From: an uncultured Succinatimonas sp.
GTDB taxonomy: Bacteria; Pseudomonadota; Gammaproteobacteria; Enterobacterales; Succinivibrionaceae
DNA length: 18,529 nucleotides
Direction of reading: 5' to 3'
Assembly (NCBI GenBank): GCA_905201175.1
Contig: CAJKNC010000023.1
Coordinates: 1-18,529 of the forward strand
Below, piece after piece: positions 14,847 through 18,529 of this stretch. Position 1 is the stretch's first letter; every line of letters begins with the position of its first letter. The notes under the pieces were generated by a model that was not told the DNA's origin, did not search any database, and saw only the letters and a program-made list of their open reading frames with translations. The position numbers and the translations under genes are program-made.

Positions 14847-16001
14847 ATGAGTTTTCCTCAAAATATTGAAATTATTGATAATGAGGGAGCGCTAGCGGCG
14901 CTCTCTTCTTTGATAGCTAGCCTTAATGCAGGCGATTTTATTGCTTTAGATACAGAATTTACTAGGACTAAAACCTATTATCCTATTTTTGATCTGCTGC
15001 AGCTCAATATACACGGTATATCGTATCTGGTTGATCCTTTGAATTTTGATTTAAGTCAGCTTTTTTCTTCTTTAAATAAATCTCAGGCCTGTATTCTGAC
15101 GTTTTACTGCCGTGAGGATCTGGAGGTTATTTATCATTATTGCAAAATCCATAATCTTCAGGTTTGTCTGCCTGCAAAAATTGCGGATATTCAATTGCTG
15201 CAGTCATTTTTAGGAATTTCCTATAGTCAGGGCCTGCAAAGCTCTTTAAAGGAGCGTCTTAATATATCTTTAGATAAGTCTGAGACCAGATCAGACTGGT
15301 CAGCTAGGCCTTTGAGCAGCGCGCAGATTTTATATGCAGCTTGTGATGTTGCCTATTTAGAGGATCTTTATAAGAACTTGCTTTCTGCATGTGATAAAGG
15401 CGACAAGCGCCTGAAATGGTTTTCCATGCATATGCATGATTTAATTTTACAGGCTCAAAAAGAGATTGCTCCTGAAAATATCTATATGTATATATCAGGT
15501 GCAGGCTCGCTTACAAGCAAGCAGCTGCAGATCTTGTCTTATCTTTGCTATAAGCGTGAATTATTTGTTCGGGAAAATAATGTTGCCGTAAGCCGAGTTT
15601 TGTCTAATAAGTGTATTGTACAGGTTGCCGCAGCTACGCCTTTGACCTCTCAGGGGCTGGCCTCCTGCAGATTAAAGTGGGGGGCAATTCGTCAATACGG
15701 CAAGCTCGTTATAAGCTGGGTAAAAGAAGCTATAGCTAAAACAGACTATGCAATATTAAATAGTCCATATGATTTTGTCGTAAATACAAAAGATGGTGCA
15801 GATGAGTCCCGTCGGCTTAAACACCTATTAGAAGAAAAAGCTTTAGCCAATAAAATCAGTCCAGAGCTTCTGCTGCAGAAATTTTATATTCATGAGTATC
15901 TTTATGCGCGAAGAAAAGGCGGGGTTTCTCAATTAGAGCAAGGCTGGCGTGCCCTATGCGTAGGCGCTATAGATAATGAGTACTTAAAAAAAGGAATATA
16001 G
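14847..16001 (+). CDS. rnd: ribonuclease D
   Basis: A 384-residue DEDD-family 3'-5' exoribonuclease (E. coli 375) that trims tRNA and other stable RNA 3' ends. Exo I is ALDTEFTRTKTYYP with D35 and E37. Exo II is in REDLEV with D91. Exo III is YAACD (Y163, D167), the DEDDy pattern. LDKSETRSDWSARPL (142-156) matches the E. coli LDKSESRTDWLARPL segment. An HRDC domain follows (about 218-300) and a second, weaker HRDC-like region ends the protein. It starts 9 bases after the fadD stop. I see no clear Shine-Dalgarno site, so translation may depend on fadD. No terminator lies directly behind it; the next plus-strand one is at 16466. Confidence 0.94.
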   Translation: MSFPQNIEIIDNEGALAALSSLIASLNAGDFIALDTEFTRTKTYYPIFDLLQLNIHGISYLVDPLNFDLSQLFSSLNKSQACILTFYCREDLEVIYHYCKIHNLQVCLPAKIADIQLLQSFLGISYSQGLQSSLKERLNISLDKSETRSDWSARPLSSAQILYAACDVAYLEDLYKNLLSACDKGDKRLKWFSMHMHDLILQAQKEIAPENIYMYISGAGSLTSKQLQILSYLCYKRELFVRENNVAVSRVLSNKCIVQVAAATPLTSQGLASCRLKWGAIRQYGKLVISWVKEAIAKTDYAILNSPYDFVVNTKDGADESRRLKHLLEEKALANKISPELLLQKFYIHEYLYARRKGGVSQLEQGWRALCVGAIDNEYLKKGI

Positions 16002-16217
16002 CTTTTTAGACAATGTGCAGCAATCAAAGCCGTTTTCCTGTACTCTAAAATAAGTTTTTAAGATTTAATAGATTTAGCTCTTTTATTGCTGCTCTTTCAT
16101 TTTTATTAATGCTGCTAGCAGAGAGAATAGGCTTGGAAATTCCAATTATAGGTATTTAGGCAGATTTTGTAAAAATTTAAGCCTTCTGATTGAGAGTCTC
16201 TGGCAATATGTGTGCCG

Positions 16218-16253
16218 CAAAACAAAACGGCTGGGGATTTCTCCGTCAGCCGT
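16218..16253 (-). terminator. terminator-like hairpin on the minus strand
   Basis: Read on the minus strand, ACGGCTG and CAGCCGT form a 7-bp GC-rich stem. Inside it GGA and TCC pair around a GAAA tetraloop, and TTTGTTTT follows. This is a good intrinsic terminator for a leftward transcript. The only leftward gene nearby is the symporter, which already has its own terminator about 210 bases earlier. Confidence 0.55.
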
Positions 16254-16465
16254 ATGCGTATGCTTAGTTCAAAAAGCACAGGTTTAATGTAAAACTTGAT
16301 GCTTTTTTGCATACTGTGTCTAATGAGGACTTAAATTTTTTTGGGAAGCGACCGCAAGCTGAAAGCTGTCAAGGTAACGCTTAGAAGCTGTGCCTCATCT
16401 GACATTATTTAATTTAGTTCAAATATTAAATTTTGCAATAATAAAAATAAATTTTTTGTAAAAAA

Positions 16466-16499
16466 AAGTCCTGCTCTCAGAGCAGGACTTGATTTTTTT
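16466..16499. terminator. bidirectional rho-independent terminator
   Basis: A perfect 10-bp stem (AAGTCCTGCT, loop CTCAG, AGCAGGACTT; 16466-16490) is flanked by an A run on the left (from 16461) and eight T residues on the right (16492-16499). It can stop the symporter transcript from the right and the rnd operon transcript from the left. Confidence 0.9.
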
Positions 16500-16513
16500 T
16501 ACCTAATTTTTAA

Positions 16514-18163
16514 TTAGAAGGCAAAGCCAATGTTTGTATTCCAGAAAGCAACGTAGATTACAGCTACAATCAAAAGGATTGCATAAGAGGCTACAGCGAA
16601 GCTTCCAGAGGTCTTGAAGGTCTTAGCAGTTAAGACAATGCCCTTCTCGTCATCATCAACCTCAGAGCTGGAGAGGGAGACGAATACGATAACAGCCATA
16701 GAGAGGATCAAGGTGTACATCATCTGATCTAAGAACGGCATGTTGATAGGTAAGAACTTTAAGAGTAAAGCAATTACGATGGAAGCTAATACACCAGCAA
16801 TAGCGCCGTTAGAAGTGGTCTTCTTATAGAAGAGGCCGCAGAGGAATACAGCGAGGATGCCTGGTGATACAACACCGGTGTACTCTTGGATGAACTGGAA
16901 GGCCTGGCCTAAGGAACCTAACATCGGAGCGATTAAGATAGCAATGACTAAGGCAACAATGGCAGAGCAGCGGCCAACATTTACAAGCTTGGTGTCAGAA
17001 GCATTCTTGTCGATATACTCTTTGTAAACATCCATGGTAAAGATTGTGGCAGTGGAGTTTAACATAGAGGCTAATGAAGATACGATAGCAGCTGATAAGG
17101 CAGCGAATACCATACCCTTAATACCAACAGGCAATAACTGAGCAACCCAAGGATATGCACGGTCAGGGTGAGCTAAATCCGGAACATTGTGCTGAGCAAT
17201 TTCACCTAAAGAAGCTAAGAGGGTCGGATCATAAACGATGATGTAGTAAGCTGCCATGCCTGGTAAGCAGACAATAATCGGAGTGATTAACTTTAAGAAA
17301 GCAGCAAAAGCTAAACCTTTTTGAGCCTCGTCAATAGACTTAGCGGCAAAAGTACGCTGAATGATGTACTGGTTGAAGCCCCAGTAGTAGAGGTTGGCAA
17401 CCCATAAGCCGCCGATGAGAACAGCGATGCCAGGTAAGTTGCTGAACTGAGGATTGTCCTGACTTAAAATCATTTCGAAGTGATCAGGAGTATTGGTAAT
17501 CATCTTGCCTAAGCCAGCAAAGAAGCCTTCACCGCCGCCGACGAAGGAAACGGCTAAGTAAGAAGTAGCAACACCGCCGATAACTAAAACAGCAACCTGA
17601 ATAACGTCAGTCCAAACTACAGCAGATAAGCCGCCGTATACGGAATAGATTAAAGCAAAGGCAGCTAAACCTAAGATGGTGTACATCATAGGGATGCCTA
17701 AAATGGTCTCTAATGCTAAACCGCCTAAGTATAAAACTGAGGAGAGGTTAACGAAGACGTATAAGCAGATCCAGAAGATAGCTAAGATAGTCTTTAAATT
17801 CTTATTGAAGCGCTTTTCAACGAACTCTGGGATGGTGTAAATGCCCTTTTCGATGAAAATCGGCAGGAAGTATTTGCCGACTAAGATTAAGGTAATAGCA
17901 GCCATGAACTCATAAGCGGCGATACCAAAACCGATGACGAAGCCGGAGCCTGACATACCGATGAACTGCTCAGCGGAGATGTTAGCGGCAATTAAGGATG
18001 AACCTACAGCCCACCAAGGGATAGATTTACCTGCTAAGAAGTAGCCTTCGGTGCTTTGTCTGTTTTTGTGAGAAACAGCCAAACCAACCACAATAATTGC
18101 GAGAACATAGATACCAAAGATTGCATAATCTATGGTAGTAAGTCCGGAAGTTACATTTTCCAT
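16514..18163 (-). CDS. Na+/galactose symporter of the SSS family (vSGLT-like)
   Basis: A 549-residue inner-membrane sodium:solute symporter, close to the structurally known Vibrio parahaemolyticus vSGLT along its whole length. From recall of that protein, the galactose-site residues are all conserved in register: N61, Q66, E85, N257, Y260, W261, K291 and Q426 here (N64, Q69, E88, N260, Y263, W264, K294 and Q428 there). Na2-site serines S362-S363 match S364-S365. The long identical stretch AANISAEQFIGMSGSG (59-74) is diagnostic. About 13-14 hydrophobic segments are present. AGGTGAG (18175-18169) lies 5 bases before the ATG. A promoter with a GalR-type operator lies directly upstream and supports galactose as substrate. 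It is transcribed alone and ends at a strong terminator. Confidence 0.93.
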   Translation of the reverse strand: MENVTSGLTTIDYAIFGIYVLAIIVVGLAVSHKNRQSTEGYFLAGKSIPWWAVGSSLIAANISAEQFIGMSGSGFVIGFGIAAYEFMAAITLILVGKYFLPIFIEKGIYTIPEFVEKRFNKNLKTILAIFWICLYVFVNLSSVLYLGGLALETILGIPMMYTILGLAAFALIYSVYGGLSAVVWTDVIQVAVLVIGGVATSYLAVSFVGGGEGFFAGLGKMITNTPDHFEMILSQDNPQFSNLPGIAVLIGGLWVANLYYWGFNQYIIQRTFAAKSIDEAQKGLAFAAFLKLITPIIVCLPGMAAYYIIVYDPTLLASLGEIAQHNVPDLAHPDRAYPWVAQLLPVGIKGMVFAALSAAIVSSLASMLNSTATIFTMDVYKEYIDKNASDTKLVNVGRCSAIVALVIAILIAPMLGSLGQAFQFIQEYTGVVSPGILAVFLCGLFYKKTTSNGAIAGVLASIVIALLLKFLPINMPFLDQMMYTLILSMAVIVFVSLSSSEVDDDEKGIVLTAKTFKTSGSFAVASYAILLIVAVIYVAFWNTNIGFAF

Positions 18164-18224
18164 TATTACTCACCTAAAAAAATATATATATCTGCTCCTG
18201 TAAGTAGCTGTTACGCAATTACAG

Positions 18225-18236
18225 GTAACCGTTTAC
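18225..18236. promoter_or_regulatory. GalR/GalS-type operator
   Basis: GTAACCGTTTAC fits the GalR/GalS consensus GTAANCGNTTAC at every fixed position. It lies just downstream of the symporter -10 box, covering the expected start of transcription near 18237, a standard position for repression. A LacI/GalR-family repressor responding to galactose is the natural candidate; none is encoded in the window. Confidence 0.65.
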
Positions 18237-18243
18237 AATTGAT

Positions 18244-18271
18244 ATTATATTGTGAAAAATTTTAATGACAA
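18244..18271 (-). promoter_or_regulatory. sigma-70 promoter of the symporter gene
   Basis: On the minus strand TTGTCA (18271-18266), a 16-base spacer and a perfect TATAAT (18249-18244). The start would be near 18237, giving a leader of about 75 bases. I see no CRP site at the usual upstream distance. Confidence 0.7.
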
Positions 18272-18439
18272 CTGGCTTATAAGATAAGCATAAATTACGT
18301 TTTTAGCGCACTTAAATGCCGTTTTATGAGTATCCCAGGCAGGATAAAGTCAGCTGTTCCTCAAATGCATTATGTAATACTAATTCTTTGAAATTTAATA
18401 AATAAAATTGACCAATTTTGCAGTATTTTATTTTTAATA

Positions 18440-18449
18440 AAAACGTTTT
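18440..18449. promoter_or_regulatory. CG-centred palindrome AAAACGTTTT
   Basis: A perfect 10-bp palindrome of the kind bound by LacI-family repressors (compare MalI-type sites). Its AT-rich setting makes a chance match quite possible. Confidence 0.25.
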
Positions 18450-18481
18450 AAATTTTATTTACGGTGTTTTTTTTGCAAAAA

Positions 18482-18495
18482 TGAAAGCGATTTCA
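18482..18495. promoter_or_regulatory. LacI-family-like operator TGAAAGCGATTTCA
   Basis: A palindrome of form TGAAANCGNTTTCA, extended by one more matching A/T pair on each side (18481-18496). It resembles operators of AscG-, Cra- or cre-type LacI-family regulators. It lies about 245 bases from the symporter start site, so it may serve a gene beyond the right edge. Confidence 0.4.
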
Positions 18496-18529
18496 TACTT
18501 TTTAATTTATTGAAATTTATACAAAAAAA

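Larger units (their letters stand above)
16002..16513. other. 512-base non-coding region between rnd and the symporter gene
   Basis: I find no convincing gene. A minus-strand frame of 65 codons (16115-16312) has low-complexity composition and no recognisable family. Structures seen: a 13-bp palindrome TTGGAA-A-TTCCAA (16133-16145), a minus-strand terminator-like hairpin (16218-16253), a nested dyad (16323-16398), and a strong bidirectional terminator (16466-16499). The 464 bases before the last terminator are not explained by the flanking genes and could hold a small RNA. Confidence 0.6.
18164..18529. other. 366-base AT-rich regulatory region upstream of the symporter gene
   Basis: No gene is seen. 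Close to the symporter it holds a sigma-70 promoter and a GalR-type operator. Further right are a 16-bp inverted repeat (AAAATTG-AC-CAATTTT, 18404-18419) and two CG-centred palindromes (18440-18449 and 18482-18495). TTGACC at 18408-18413 could be a rightward -35, but no good -10 follows at the right distance. The far end probably belongs to a gene beyond the window. Confidence 0.6.

Noticed and set aside
16133..16145. Palindrome TTGGAA-A-TTCCAA as an operator
   Set aside because: It has no promoter next to it and a single 13-bp dyad in AT-rich DNA is weak evidence on its own.
16115..16312. Minus-strand frame of 65 codons in the rnd-symporter gap
   Set aside because: No ribosome-binding site, no recognisable family, and it runs straight through the terminator-like hairpin; it looks like a chance frame.
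18056..18265. Plus-strand frame of 69 codons over the symporter start
   Set aside because: Antisense to the symporter coding sequence and its promoter; no start signal and no family resemblance.
1..18529. CRISPR array, insertion sequence, phage gene or defence system
   Set aside because: No spaced direct repeats, transposase, integrase or terminal inverted repeats were seen; nearly all coding sequence is accounted for by housekeeping families.

Overview
Most of this window (about 900 to 18529) looks like the chromosome of a low-GC gammaproteobacterium. The signs are a fused RlmKL, the rlmKL-uup pair, an rnm-yciO pair, RdgC, gyrA-serC and fadD-rnd, all with sigma-70 promoters and clear Shine-Dalgarno sites. 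The AT-rich codon choice and a Vibrio-type Na+/galactose symporter would suit a gut Succinivibrionaceae-like member of the Aeromonadales, but that genus-level guess is inference. The first ~850 bases look different: a crcB gene on the minus strand plus two Bacteroidetes-type -7 elements (TAnnTTTG). The left edge may therefore be a chimeric assembly join or a transferred segment.

Layout. 1-68: start of an unidentified gene (minus). 87-464: crcB (minus). 465-957: non-coding, with a strong orphan terminator and the probable join. 958-6750: a tight plus-strand operon, rlmKL, uup, rnm (PHP RNase) and yciO, concerned with ribosome and RNA maintenance, closed by a terminator. 6789-8979: rdgC and trhP on the minus strand, overlapping by 17 bp. 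8980-9149: a divergent promoter region with well-formed promoters on both strands and an 18-bp inverted repeat between them. 9150-16001: gyrA, serC, fadD and rnd in one direction without large gaps. 16002-16513: non-coding, with two terminator structures. 16514-18163: a Na+/galactose symporter (minus), with its own promoter and a perfect GalR-type operator at the expected start of transcription. 18164-18529: its regulatory region, with further LacI-family-like palindromes.

The content is mostly housekeeping. I found no defence system, CRISPR array, mobile element or rRNA/tRNA gene, and nothing that amounts to a new multi-gene system. The points most worth a second look are the left-edge discontinuity, the galactose operator, three departures of GyrA from the usual pattern (QRDR residues, GyrA box, acidic insertion in the C-terminal domain), the basic tail on RlmKL, and the unexplained intergenic RNA structures.
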